This document shows, piece by piece, positions 43,009-51,646 of a DNA stretch of 64,000 nt. A model generated the notes under the pieces. That model saw only the letters and a list, made by a program, of their open reading frames with translations. It ran no database searches and had not been told where the DNA came from. Origin of the DNA: WHSW01 sp963846565 (GTDB taxonomy: Bacteria; Actinomycetota; Thermoleophilia; Solirubrobacterales; 70-9); contig CAWJWL010000005.1 in the NCBI GenBank assembly GCA_963846565.1, positions 310,001-374,000 on the forward strand. Direction: 5' to 3'. How positions within the stretch are numbered: position 1 is the stretch's first letter; every line of letters starts with the position of its first letter. The position numbers and the translations under genes were made by a program.

Positions 43009-43042
43009 CGCCTAGTCAGGGTACACGCCGTCTGGCAGCGCC

Positions 43043-43987
43043 TTAAGCGACCCCGAAGACCCTTTCCGGTCCCGCGCGGCCCTTGACCGCGAGCTCGATG
43101 CCTTCGTCGCGCGCGAACTCGCCACTGGCCCGCTCGAGCACCGTCGCGGTGGCGAGGACCTCGGGGCGCTCGTCGCGCGCGGCGACGCTCGAGAGACGGA
43201 AGGCGAGGTTGGCCGCGTCGCCGAGGACGATCGCCGCGGCGCCGTCGATCGATCCCGTCGAGGCCTCGCCGATCACCACTCCCCACCCCATCCGCAGCGG
43301 CTCACCACTCAGGTCACGGATCGCGAGCCGCTCCGCGACCTCCGCGACCAGGTCGCGCGCGGCGAGCGCGAAGCGCAGCGCCCGGTCGGCGCCATCGGGC
43401 AGGTGCTCGAGCTCCCAGAGCGCGAAGAGGGCGTCGCCGGCGTAGTTGCCGATCGCGCCGCCGTGGCGGTGAAGCAGCTTGCGCAGCTCGCCGAACAGGG
43501 TTCCCACCGCCTCCGAGAGCTCCGCGCTTGGCACCACCTCGGAGACGCTCGAGTAGTCGACGATGTCACCGACCGCGATCGTCATCTCAGCGGGGCGGAC
43601 GAGCCGTGCAGTCATCGCATGCTCGCGGGGCGCAGGCGCGCCGGGCCTCGGCCGGTGGCGGAAGACGAGCGAGGTCCCGCCGATGATGATCCGGTCGCCG
43701 TCGGCAAGCAGAACCGGGGCGCCGCGCTCGATCCGCGAGCCGTTGAGCCTGGTTCCGTTCGAGCTCGTATCGATCAGCGTCGCCTCACCGCTACCTTCGT
43801 CGACGCGAATCTCGCAATGGTGGCGTGAGACCTCGACATCGGTGACGATCAGCCGCTGGGCAGGGTCGACCCCCGAGCACTCGCGGCCGATGAACAGGCG
43901 CGGCCCGACGTCGACCCGACGTTCCCCCGAGGGCTCATCGACGAGGACGTAGATCCCGATTGCCTGCGCGTTGCCTATAGCTGTCAC
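43043..43987 (-). CDS. FHA domain plus class III nucleotide cyclase
   Basis: 314 residues. N-terminal FHA domain (LFIGRECSG, VSRHHCEIRV, DTSSNGTRLNGSRIERG) binds phosphothreonine. From about residue 130 comes a class III cyclase domain with the metal Asp of VGDIVDYSS, the second Asp in NYAGDALFALW, and the transition-state Asn and Arg in ANLAFRLSSVA. It could make cAMP or cGMP in response to Ser/Thr kinase signalling. No kinase gene is nearby. GTG start; a TAACCT box 9 bases upstream. Confidence 0.85.
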   Translation of the reverse strand: MTAIGNAQAIGIYVLVDEPSGERRVDVGPRLFIGRECSGVDPAQRLIVTDVEVSRHHCEIRVDEGSGEATLIDTSSNGTRLNGSRIERGAPVLLADGDRIIIGGTSLVFRHRPRPGAPAPREHAMTARLVRPAEMTIAVGDIVDYSSVSEVVPSAELSEAVGTLFGELRKLLHRHGGAIGNYAGDALFALWELEHLPDGADRALRFALAARDLVAEVAERLAIRDLSGEPLRMGWGVVIGEASTGSIDGAAAIVLGDAANLAFRLSSVAARDERPEVLATATVLERASGEFARDEGIELAVKGRAGPERVFGVA

Positions 43988-44116
43988 CGACGAGCGAGGT
44001 TAAACGTGGTGGACGACCAGGATCGGCCTTACGCGGTCGATCGGGTAGCCCACGGCGTACGAAATCGTCCACGCAACAGCTCGCGGGCACTCACCCGCGC
44101 CGACCCCCGCCGGCGG

Positions 44117-44461
44117 TCAGGCCGTGCGGCGCAGGCCGCCGATCGCGCGGCGGGTCTTCGCCCGGGCCCGGCGCTTCTCGCGGTGGCGCTTGACCTGGCG
44201 GCGGATGTCCTCGGCGAGCTCGTGGATCGAGTGGAGCATCTCCGGCGATGCCTCCTCGGCGTGGAGCGTCGTGCCCTTGAGGTGCAGGTTGGCCTCGGCC
44301 ACGTACCGGTCTCTGATCGAGGGGTTCTTCTCCTCGCGCAGCTCGACCTCGAGGTGTGCCAGCTCCGAGACCTGCTTCGAAACCCTTGCGAAGCGCTTGG
44401 TGACGTGGTCGCGAAGCTCGTCAGTGACCTCGGTGTTCCGGCCCCTTACCTCGATTCGCAC
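44117..44461 (-). CDS. hpf: Ribosome hibernation promoting factor, short form
   Basis: 114 residues of the HPF/YfiA family: VRGRNTEVTDELRDHVTKRF, HLEVELREEKNPS and the ANLHLKGTTLHAEEASPEM segment, which fits in the ribosomal decoding channel. It lacks the long-form C-terminal dimerisation domain and ends in a very basic helix (RQVKRHREKRRARAKTRR). It stabilises idle ribosomes in stationary phase. GTG start with AGGAAGGAG. Typically located near secA and comF in actinobacteria, as here. Confidence 0.93.
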   Translation of the reverse strand: MRIEVRGRNTEVTDELRDHVTKRFARVSKQVSELAHLEVELREEKNPSIRDRYVAEANLHLKGTTLHAEEASPEMLHSIHELAEDIRRQVKRHREKRRARAKTRRAIGGLRRTA

Positions 44462-44501
44462 GGCGGCTCCTTCCTCGTCTACGCCAGGCTGTTAGTGGAT
44501 G

Positions 44502-45164
44502 CTACGCCCCGGCCGCCCCCGGGCCAAGGGCGCGGGCGAAGACGGCAGCCTCGACCTCGCGCGATCCCGCCCCCCGCAGCGCGTCCGCGCAGGCAGCAAG
44601 GGTGGCGCCCGTGGTGAGGACGTCGTCGATGAGAAGCGCCTGCTCCGGCGGCGTCGCCACGACGCGGACGGAAGGCGGCGTCGCCAGCCGCTCCGCCCTC
44701 CCGCGGCCGACCTGGCGGCGCGCATTGCGGCGCGCGAGGCACGGCAGCAGCTCGAGCTCGAGCGCGGCGGCGAGCCGCTTCGCGATCAGCTCGGCGGGGT
44801 CGAAGCCGCGGCGGCGCCGGCGAAGCGGCGACGCGGGCACGGGAACGACCGCGACCCCTTTGGGGACGGCGATCCTGCCCGCGATCGCCGCGGCCGCGAC
44901 CTCGGCGAGGCCGATGCGGCCGGCGAACTTGAGCGCGGCGACGAGCTGGCGGGCCACCCCGTCATACGCGCACGCCCAGCTCACCCGCTCGAGCCCACCG
45001 GAGCCGGCGACGCCCAGCGGTCCGCGCCCTCCTCGCCCGGCGGACAGCCGCTCCGCGCACTGCGGGCAGAGCGAGACGCCGGACGCGGCCGCCGCGCCGC
45101 AGATCGAGCACCGCGGCGGTGCGAGGATCTCGGCGGCGAAGCGAACGGTGGCGAGCGGGTCCAT
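44502..45164 (-). CDS. comF: ComF-like phosphoribosyltransferase domain protein
   Basis: 220 residues. A zinc finger (CSICGAAAA, CPQCAER) is followed by a PRTase domain with RRRRRGFDPAELIAKRLAAAL and the PRPP-binding motif ALLIDDVLTTGATLAAC. The ComF family is linked to DNA uptake in naturally competent bacteria, although its enzymatic role is unsettled. It precedes hpf on the same strand by 40 bases. No other competence genes are complete in the window, only the broken HhH protein. Confidence 0.88.
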   Translation of the reverse strand: MDPLATVRFAAEILAPPRCSICGAAAASGVSLCPQCAERLSAGRGGRGPLGVAGSGGLERVSWACAYDGVARQLVAALKFAGRIGLAEVAAAAIAGRIAVPKGVAVVPVPASPLRRRRRGFDPAELIAKRLAAALELELLPCLARRNARRQVGRGRAERLATPPSVRVVATPPEQALLIDDVLTTGATLAACADALRGAGSREVEAAVFARALGPGAAGA

Positions 45165-45227
45165 CTGCCGAGCATCGAGCGGCGCGGCGCGCGAGTGGCG
45201 TTCGTAGCGTGCCGAGAGGAGAACGAG

Positions 45228-46661
45228 TTAGAGCTTGGTGGCGCCGTCCGCCCCGTGGCGGGCGACGATCGAGCTATCGCGCCCGGCGCGCTTGGCGCGG
45301 TAGAGCGCCGCGTCGGCGCGGCCGACCAGCGTGTCCGGCCGCTCCTCGCGATCCCACTCGGCGATCCCCGCGGAGCAGGATTCGCCGCGAGGGGTCACCC
45401 CGCGCAGCCGCTCGACGAGCAGCTCCGCATCGGCGAGCGAGCAGCCCGGGAGGATGACGCTGAACTCCTCGCCGCCGTAGCGCGCGAGCATGTCGTACGG
45501 GCGCAGCAGCCGCCGCCAGGCGTCCGCGGCGTCGCCGAGCAGGCGGTCGCCTGCCTGGTGGCCGCGGCGGTCGTTGTAGTCCTTGAAGTGGTCGAGGTCG
45601 AGCATCGCGACGCAGATGGGCTGGCCGTCGCGAGCACTGCGGGCGAGCTCGCGCGGTAGCTGCTGCTCCCAGTAGCGACGATTCGGCAGCCCGGTGAGGT
45701 CGTCGGTGCGCGCCATGTGCTCGAGCTGGCCGAGAAGGTCGGCGCGGCCGATCGCGACCGCGGCCTCGGCGCCGAGCAGGTCGATCATCGCCGACAGTCG
45801 GGGCGAGACGCCGCTGACGGCGTCGTGCCATGCGATCGCCAGCACGCCGACGGCGGCGCGGTCGCGAATCACGGGGTGCCACAGCACCGCCTTCGCACCC
45901 GCCCGGCGGAGGAACTCGCGGTCATCGGCATGCACGAAGTCGTTGTCCCCGACGAAGACCTCCTCGGCGCGGCTGTAGGCGAGCGCCGCCCCGGACTCGC
46001 CGGCCAGGCCGAGTCGCAGGTCGCCCAGATCGGCCCCGACCTCGGCCCTCGGCGCGAGGCCGTCGAGTCCGTATGCGGGCTCGAACAGGGCCGCGAATGG
46101 CGCGTCGGCGACCTGGCGAGCGGCCTCGCAGACCGCGGTCCGGGCGACGGTCGCGTCGACGCTGCGGGCGAGGATCCTGGTCGCCTCGGTGACCGCGTCG
46201 ACGTCCGAGGCGCGGCCACCGATCTCGCGCTCGATCTGACCGCGGTCGCTGATGTCGAGCGCCACCGAGAGCCCGCCGACGATCTCGCCGCCGGATCCTT
46301 CCATCGGCACAACGCGGACCCAGAAGTTGCGTCCGTTGCTCATCGACTGGTACTCGAAGGAGCGCTGCTCACCGCGCAGGGCAGCCCGGTAGTGGGTCGT
46401 CATCGCCTGCTCGTGAACCTGCGGCATGACCTCGAGCAGCGTCAAGCCCTCGATCCCCTCGGTCGCCCCGTCGCCGCTCCGGGCCAGCGCAGGGCCACCG
46501 GCGAACTGGATGCGGAGGTCGTGGTCGAAGACGAGCACGGCCATCTGCGGCAGGTGATCGACGATGCGCCGGTGGTGCGCGACACTCGCGCGCTCACGTC
46601 CCAGCGCGATCACGGCGAGCAGGCAGACCGCTACCAAACCCCCCGCAAGGGCTAGATCCAT
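45228..46661 (-). CDS. PAS-GAF-GGDEF diguanylate cyclase
   Basis: 477 residues from ATG 46661. One membrane helix (LALAGGLVAVCLLAVIALG) is followed by a PAS-like domain (HLPQMAVLVFDHDLRIQFAG), then a GAF-like domain (ARTAVCEAARQVADAPFAALF). The GGDEF domain has TDDLTGLPNRRYWEQQLP, MLDLDHFKDYND and active site RYGGEEFSVILP. The inhibitory RxxD site (RPYD) sits five residues before GGEEF, so feedback by cyclic di-GMP is expected. It makes c-di-GMP in response to a signal sensed by PAS/GAF. No EAL domain. Confidence 0.93.
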   Translation of the reverse strand: MDLALAGGLVAVCLLAVIALGRERASVAHHRRIVDHLPQMAVLVFDHDLRIQFAGGPALARSGDGATEGIEGLTLLEVMPQVHEQAMTTHYRAALRGEQRSFEYQSMSNGRNFWVRVVPMEGSGGEIVGGLSVALDISDRGQIEREIGGRASDVDAVTEATRILARSVDATVARTAVCEAARQVADAPFAALFEPAYGLDGLAPRAEVGADLGDLRLGLAGESGAALAYSRAEEVFVGDNDFVHADDREFLRRAGAKAVLWHPVIRDRAAVGVLAIAWHDAVSGVSPRLSAMIDLLGAEAAVAIGRADLLGQLEHMARTDDLTGLPNRRYWEQQLPRELARSARDGQPICVAMLDLDHFKDYNDRRGHQAGDRLLGDAADAWRRLLRPYDMLARYGGEEFSVILPGCSLADAELLVERLRGVTPRGESCSAGIAEWDREERPDTLVGRADAALYRAKRAGRDSSIVARHGADGATKL

Positions 46662-46752
46662 GCCTGTCACAGCCTGTATTGAAGCCGATCGGCGGCCGCT
46701 GCGCGTCTTTTTTGGGCAATCCCCGGGGGCAAACCCTTCAGCCCTGCACGAA

Positions 46753-47787
46753 CTACCCGAAGACCGCGCGCTCGACCTCACCGACGTCGGCTTCGCAGCC
46801 GATCACCGACGGTGCCTTGGCGAGCGCCGTGTCCGGATCCTTGAGCCCGTGGCCGGTGAGCACGCAGACGACGCTTTCCGGAGGCTCCTGCTCGGCGGCG
46901 ACCGGCAGTCCATGCGCGAGGATCCCGGCGACCGAGGCGGCCGACGCGGGCTCGCAGAAGACGCCCTCACGGGAGGCGAGCAGATGGTACGCATCGAGGA
47001 TCTGCTCGTCGGAGACCGCCGCCACGCGTCCGCGCGAGGAGGTGAAGGCCGCCATCGCCTCTTCCCAGCGGGCCGGATTGCCGATCCGGATCGCGGACGC
47101 AATCGTCTCCGGGTTCGCGACCGGCTCGCCGCGCACGAGCGGCGCGGCGCCTTCGGCCTGGAAGCCGTAGAGGACCGGGGCCACGTCGCGCTCGCCGAAC
47201 CCCCGCGCCCAGGCGGTGACGTTGCCCGCGTTGCCGACCGGGATCGCGAGCGCCCCCGGCGGTCCGCCGAGCTCCTCGAGGACCTCGAACGCCGCCGTCT
47301 TCTGGCCCTCGATCCGGTACGGGTTGACCGAGTTGACGAGCTCGACGGGGTGCGAGGCGGCGAGCGCGCGGACGATTTCGAGCGCCTGGTCGAAGTTGCC
47401 ACGCAGCGCGATCACGCGAGCGCCGTGGATGAGCGCAGCGGCGAGCTTGCCGATCGCGATCTTCCCCTCGGGGACGATCACGGCACCGCGCATTCCGGCG
47501 CGAGCGGCGTAGGCCGCGGCGCTGGCCGCCGTGTTCCCGGTCGACGCGCAGATCACCGCCTCGGCCCCGGCGCCCTTCGCCCGCGAGACGGCGACCGTCA
47601 TCCCACGGTCCTTGAAGCTGCCGGTCGGGTTCGCGCCCTCGAACTTGAGCCAGACGGGGACGCCGACCCGCTCCGCGATCACCGGCGCCTCGATCAAGGG
47701 CGTCGAGCCCTCGTTCAACGAGACGATCGGATCCCCCGGCTCGAGCGGCAGCGCGTCGCGGTAGCGCTCGATCAGCGACTGCGGCAT
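46753..47787 (-). CDS. thrC: Threonine synthase
   Basis: 344 residues from ATG 47787 (an earlier GTG at 47796 is likely spurious, see the -10 box). A fold type II PLP enzyme: LNEGSTPLIEAPVIAERVG, and the PLP lysine in NPTGSFKDRGMTVAVS. Substrate and phosphate-binding loops are CASTGNTAASAAAYAARAG and VGNAGNVTAWARGF. It converts O-phosphohomoserine to threonine. hom is nearby, separated by one opposite-strand gene; the kinase thrB is not in the window. Confidence 0.95.
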   Translation of the reverse strand: MPQSLIERYRDALPLEPGDPIVSLNEGSTPLIEAPVIAERVGVPVWLKFEGANPTGSFKDRGMTVAVSRAKGAGAEAVICASTGNTAASAAAYAARAGMRGAVIVPEGKIAIGKLAAALIHGARVIALRGNFDQALEIVRALAASHPVELVNSVNPYRIEGQKTAAFEVLEELGGPPGALAIPVGNAGNVTAWARGFGERDVAPVLYGFQAEGAAPLVRGEPVANPETIASAIRIGNPARWEEAMAAFTSSRGRVAAVSDEQILDAYHLLASREGVFCEPASAASVAGILAHGLPVAAEQEPPESVVCVLTGHGLKDPDTALAKAPSVIGCEADVGEVERAVFG

Positions 47788-47794
47788 CGGCGGC

Positions 47795-47800
47795 ACAGTA
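47795..47800 (-). promoter_or_regulatory. -10 box for leaderless thrC
   Basis: Minus strand TACTGT ends 7 bases before ATG 47787, which supports that start over the GTG at 47796 that overlaps the box itself. Confidence 0.5.
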
Positions 47801-47801
47801 G

Positions 47802-48323
47802 ATGATTGACTTCCAGATGATGAGGCTTCGATCTCTGGTCCTCGCGCTCTGCGCCGTCGCCGTGTTCGCCGCCGCAGCGCCGGCCGATGTGACCCTCCGC
47901 CCCGGAAAGCTGATCGTCTCCAACGGCGAGGAGGAGCGTCGCGCGGAGCCTGGGAGCTATTGCCTCAGCAGTGAGCCGGACGAAAGCGGCGGCAGTCAGA
48001 GCGTTTGCGCCGACACCCGCTTCCCGACGCCGCGACCCGGCTCGGGGCTCGCTGTGCGGCCGCGCTCGTCGCTGACGCTCGGGTACTTCGAGCGGGCGGG
48101 AGTTCTCGACGAGATCGAGAGGATCTCGGCCACACTGGTGCGGGTTCGCGCCAACCACAGCGTGCACGAGATCCGGTCGGGCTTCGACGCCAAGCCCGCC
48201 GGCGAGGGCGGCAGCCGGTGGACGCTCAGGCTCCCCAAGCGGCTCGAGCGTGCCAACGCGCTGAGCCTGTTCGTGCGCTTTGACGAAGGCGACGCGAGCT
48301 TCGTCGTCGGGCTGCGCCGCTAG
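47802..48323 (+). CDS. Small secreted protein, function unknown
   Basis: 173 residues. Signal peptide (MMRLRSLVLALCAVAVFAAAAP at about residues 6-27), then an Ig-like or beta-sandwich-type domain with two cysteines (GSYCLSS and SVCADTR) able to form a disulfide, and Arg-rich stretches. Start at ATG 47802; ATGs at 47817 and 47820 give a more compact signal peptide. It sits between the divergent thrC and convergent hom (4-base CTAG overlap). No family recognised. Confidence 0.7.
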   Translation: MIDFQMMRLRSLVLALCAVAVFAAAAPADVTLRPGKLIVSNGEEERRAEPGSYCLSSEPDESGGSQSVCADTRFPTPRPGSGLAVRPRSSLTLGYFERAGVLDEIERISATLVRVRANHSVHEIRSGFDAKPAGEGGSRWTLRLPKRLERANALSLFVRFDEGDASFVVGLRR

Positions 48324-49546
48324 CCGATCTCCTCCTCGATCACGCGTATCGCCCGTGGCTTGTCGCGCAGGAACGGGAGCCCGGCGATCTCGGCGTGAGC
48401 CGCGTAGAAGCTCGTCTCGGGGCACTCGTGGAGGACCATCACGAGGCGCGCCTCCTCGCCGAGTCCGCGCTGAACAACGCTTTGAACCGAGATCCCGTTG
48501 TCGCCGAGGATCTCGGCGATCTTCGCCAGCACGCCGGGCTCGTCGGCCACCTCGAGGTGGAGGTAGAACGAAGAGCTGACGTCGCGGATCACCTCGAGCC
48601 TCGCGCGCGGCTGATCGACGGGGGCGTCGCCGGAGAGGATCGAGACGAGGTCGCCGAGCACCGCGGTCGCGGTCTGCGGGCCACCCGCGCCGGGGCCGGA
48701 CATCGTGATCTCGGTGATCGCCGGAGCCTCGACCATCACCGCGTTGAAGGGGCCGCTGATCGGCGCAAGCGGGTGATCGGCGTAGAGAAAGCAGGGGAAG
48801 ACGCGGATGCTGATTCCGTCGCCGCGGCGCTCGGCGACGCCGAGCAGCTTCAGCGAGAGGCCGAGCTCCTTCGCGTACGCGATGTCGTCGGGCCTGATCT
48901 CGGTGATCCCCTCGTAGGTGACGTCCTCGAGGCTCACCGCCGTGTCGAAGGCGAGCCGGGCGAGGATCGCCATCTTCGCCGCCGCGTCCGCGCCGCCAAC
49001 GTCCTCCGTCGGATCGGCCTCCGCGTAGCCGAGCTCCTGTGCCCGGGCGAGGGTCTCGTCGTACGTCGCGCCGGTCGCCGCCATCTCGGAGAGGATGAAG
49101 TTGGTCGTCCCATTGACGATCCCGAAGACGCGCGTGATCTCCGTCGCCGAAAGGCTCTCCTGGATCACCCGGATCACCGGCACCACGCCGGCCACCGCGG
49201 CCTCGAAGCGCAGCTGGACGCCGTTCTCGCGCGCGGCGCCGAAGAGCTCGTCGCCGTGCTGGGCCACGAGCTGCTTGTTCGCGGTGATCACGTGCTTGCC
49301 GGCCGCGAGGGCACGCATGACGTAGTCGCGCGCCGGGTCGGTGCCGCCGATCAGCTCGACGACGATCTCCGAGTCTCCGAGGATCTGCTCGAAGTCTCCC
49401 TCGCTGCGGCGAAGGACCCCTGACAGCTCCGGCTTCCGCCCCGAGATCGCCTCGATCTGAAAGCCGCGCTCCTCGAGCTGCGCGAGGAAGGCGCCGCCGA
49501 CGGTCCCGCGGCCCAGGACACCAATGCGCGCGATGTCAGACGTCAC
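48320..49546 (-). CDS. hom: Homoserine dehydrogenase
   Basis: 408 residues. Rossmann motif IGVLGRGTVGGAFLAQL, catalytic region VITANKQLVAQHGDELF and FEAAVAGVVPVI, then NGTTNFILSEM, and a C-terminal ACT domain (SSFYLHLEVADEPGVLAKI) for threonine feedback. It reduces aspartate semialdehyde to homoserine with NAD(P)H. Its GTG overlaps the lysA stop by 11 bases, so the two are translationally coupled at the branch between lysine and threonine/methionine synthesis. Confidence 0.96.
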   Translation of the reverse strand: MTSDIARIGVLGRGTVGGAFLAQLEERGFQIEAISGRKPELSGVLRRSEGDFEQILGDSEIVVELIGGTDPARDYVMRALAAGKHVITANKQLVAQHGDELFGAARENGVQLRFEAAVAGVVPVIRVIQESLSATEITRVFGIVNGTTNFILSEMAATGATYDETLARAQELGYAEADPTEDVGGADAAAKMAILARLAFDTAVSLEDVTYEGITEIRPDDIAYAKELGLSLKLLGVAERRGDGISIRVFPCFLYADHPLAPISGPFNAVMVEAPAITEITMSGPGAGGPQTATAVLGDLVSILSGDAPVDQPRARLEVIRDVSSSFYLHLEVADEPGVLAKIAEILGDNGISVQSVVQRGLGEEARLVMVLHECPETSFYAAHAEIAGLPFLRDKPRAIRVIEEEIG

Positions 49547-50849
49547 GGCTCGTCAAATCCTCGTGCTTCTCGCGCCTCACGACGACCCGGGCGTCGCCGT
49601 CGGCGCAGAAGATCACCGGCGGGCGGGGGATGCCGTTGTAGTTGTTCGCCATCGCATGGCCGTAGGCGCCCGTCGCCGGGGTGATCAGCGTGTCGCCCTC
49701 CCGCGGCGCGGCGATCCAGGTGTCGCGGACGAGAATGTCGCTGGACTCGCAATGCTTGCCGGCGATCGTCACCAACGTGTCGGCCGGGGCGCCGGCGCGG
49801 TCGGCGATCAGCGCCTCGTAGCGCGAGTCGTAGAGCATCGGCCGCAGGTTGTCGGACATGCCGCCGTCGACGGCGACGTAGGTGCGCACGCCGGGGATCT
49901 CCTTCAGCGTGCCGACCGTGTAAGCGGTGATCCCCGCGTTGCCGACGAGCGAGCGTCCGGGCTCGACCAGGATCCGCGGCGAGAAGTCGAAGACGCGCTC
50001 GACCCCTCGAACCTTGACCTCGACGTAGTCGTCGATCGAGGGCGGCTCGTCCTCGGCGGTGTAGGCGATCCCGAGCCCGCCGCCGACGTTGAGCAGCTCG
50101 CACCATTTCGGGTCGGCGAGCTCGGCGAGCGCTTCGATCGTGCGCACGTAGGGCTCGAGCTCGAAGATCTGCGAGCCGATGTGGGCATGGAGGCCGACCA
50201 GGTCCAGGTTCGCGGCTGCCAGCGCAGCCGCGACCCCGCGCGCGGCCAATCCGTCGGCGAGGCCAAACCCGAACTTGGAGTCGAGCTGCCCGGTCTGGAT
50301 GTAGGTGTGGGTGTCCGCCTTGATCCCCGGGGTTACGCGGATCAGCACACGCTGGCGGCGGCCGGCGTCGGCGCAGATCGCATCCAGCCGAGCGATCTCT
50401 GCGAGCGAGTCGCAGATCACGTGGCCAACTTCGGACTCGACCGCGAACCGGAGCTCGGCCTCGGACTTGTTGTTGCCGTGCACGTGTATCCGCGCGGGCT
50501 CGACCCCGGCCTTGAGCGCCGTGTGCAGCTCGCCACCGGAGGCGACGTCGGTGGAGAGGCCGGCCTCGTCGAGGAGGCGGTAGATCTCGGTGATCGGCGC
50601 CGCCTTGCTCGCGTACACGACTTCGAAGTTCTCCGACCGTGCCCTGAACGCCTCCAGGTACGCGAGCGCCCTTGCACGGATGTCGGACTCGGCGTAGATG
50701 TATGCCGGAGTGCCGAACTCGCGCGCGAGCTCGACCACGTCGCAGCCCCCGACCTCGAGCCGGCCGGCCTCGTTCACCCGGCTTCCGATCGGATATACGG
50801 GCGAGGCCTGGATCGGGTCGCCCTTCGCTTTCGTCTCGCTGGCCGCCAT
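49536..50849 (-). CDS. lysA: Diaminopimelate decarboxylase
   Basis: 437 residues, fold type III PLP enzyme: VVYASKAAPITEIYRLL has the PLP lysine, then HVHGNNKSEAELRFAV, DSKFGFGLADGLA and HAHIGSQIFELEPYV, EPGRSLVGNAG and GKHCESSDILVRD with the active-site Cys. It makes L-lysine from meso-diaminopimelate. Start ATG 50849 is preceded by a weak CACAAT box 10 bases upstream. Overlaps hom, forming lysA-hom. Confidence 0.95.
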   Translation of the reverse strand: MAASETKAKGDPIQASPVYPIGSRVNEAGRLEVGGCDVVELAREFGTPAYIYAESDIRARALAYLEAFRARSENFEVVYASKAAPITEIYRLLDEAGLSTDVASGGELHTALKAGVEPARIHVHGNNKSEAELRFAVESEVGHVICDSLAEIARLDAICADAGRRQRVLIRVTPGIKADTHTYIQTGQLDSKFGFGLADGLAARGVAAALAAANLDLVGLHAHIGSQIFELEPYVRTIEALAELADPKWCELLNVGGGLGIAYTAEDEPPSIDDYVEVKVRGVERVFDFSPRILVEPGRSLVGNAGITAYTVGTLKEIPGVRTYVAVDGGMSDNLRPMLYDSRYEALIADRAGAPADTLVTIAGKHCESSDILVRDTWIAAPREGDTLITPATGAYGHAMANNYNGIPRPPVIFCADGDARVVVRREKHEDLTSRDV

Positions 50850-50913
50850 CGGGCGAGGGATTGTGACGCAGAGCGGCCAACCGGCCCCGCGCTCATCTAC
50901 GGTGCGCAAGGCG

Positions 50914-51642
50914 ATGAGCGGACGCTGGCTACCGGCCCCGAAGCCCCCTTCGGAGGCCGCCGAATCGGACGGGCGCCCGTACCTGCTCTGGCTCCCCGAC
51001 TCGCCGCCGCCCTGGCCGGGCATGTTGATCCTCCACGGCGCCGGGTCGCGGAAGGAGAACCACGCGGATTTCGCTCGGCTGTGCGCGGCCAGCGGCTGGG
51101 CCGCGCTCACCTACGACCAGCGCGGTCATGGCGACGCGGCCGATCAGATGTCACCGCAGGCGGTGGGCGACGCCGGTCGGATGGCGTCGCTGCTCGCCTC
51201 GCGCGAGGGTGTCGACGCCAACCGCGTCTGCGTTCGCGGCTCGAGCATGGGCGGCTTCCTCGCGATCCACGCGGCGGCCGTCAGTCCGCGGCTCGCCGGC
51301 GTGATCGCGATCTGCCCCGCCGGCGAGGAGCACCTGCTCCGCGGCCTGCGACGCGGCGAGCTCGAGTGCCGCGCCGATGAGCGCGCTCGCGCGGATCTCG
51401 CCGCCTGGCTCTCCGAGCACGACGTTCGCGAGGCGGTCGAACTGCTCGCCGGGCGCCCGCTGATCCTGATTCACGCCCGTGGCGACGAGCGGATCCCGTT
51501 CGAGTTCTCCGAGGAGCTGCACGCGCGCGCCGCGGCGCCGAAGAAGCTGATCGTGCTCCCGGGCGGGCACCACCGATCGGTCCAGCACGACGCCGAGCTG
51601 CAGGCGACCGCGCTGCGCTGGCTGGCGCGGGAGTTGAACTAG
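50914..51642 (+). CDS. Alpha/beta hydrolase (dienelactone-hydrolase-like)
   Basis: About 242 residues. Oxyanion segment GMLILHGAGSRKEN, nucleophile elbow VRGSSMGGFLAIHA (Ser), catalytic Asp in ARGDERIPFEFSEEL, and catalytic His in LPGGHHRSVQHD. The topology and length match peptidase S9/prolyl-type or dienelactone-hydrolase-like hydrolases. The substrate is unknown. Divergent from lysA. ATG 50914 was chosen; a GTG at 50902 is an alternative. Confidence 0.85.
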   Translation: MSGRWLPAPKPPSEAAESDGRPYLLWLPDSPPPWPGMLILHGAGSRKENHADFARLCAASGWAALTYDQRGHGDAADQMSPQAVGDAGRMASLLASREGVDANRVCVRGSSMGGFLAIHAAAVSPRLAGVIAICPAGEEHLLRGLRRGELECRADERARADLAAWLSEHDVREAVELLAGRPLILIHARGDERIPFEFSEELHARAAAPKKLIVLPGGHHRSVQHDAELQATALRWLARELN

Positions 51643-51646
51643 CCGG

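Noticed and set aside
40132..43086. Very long open frame on the + strand opposite secA
   Set aside because: It is a mirror of secA codon usage in GC-rich DNA, has no recognisable domain, and the minus strand encodes full SecA. Similar antisense frames over the acyl-CoA ligase, rnr and prfB genes were rejected for the same reason.
46701..46708. T-rich tract as terminator of thrC
   Set aside because: On the thrC strand it reads as A residues after an imperfect hairpin, so it cannot be the U tract of a terminator.
46690..46735. Possible cyclic di-GMP riboswitch near the GGDEF gene
   Set aside because: GGGGCAAACCC followed by CAGCCCTGCACG looks a little like part of a GEMM element, but it is on the strand opposite to the GGDEF gene, and the rest of the conserved core is missing.
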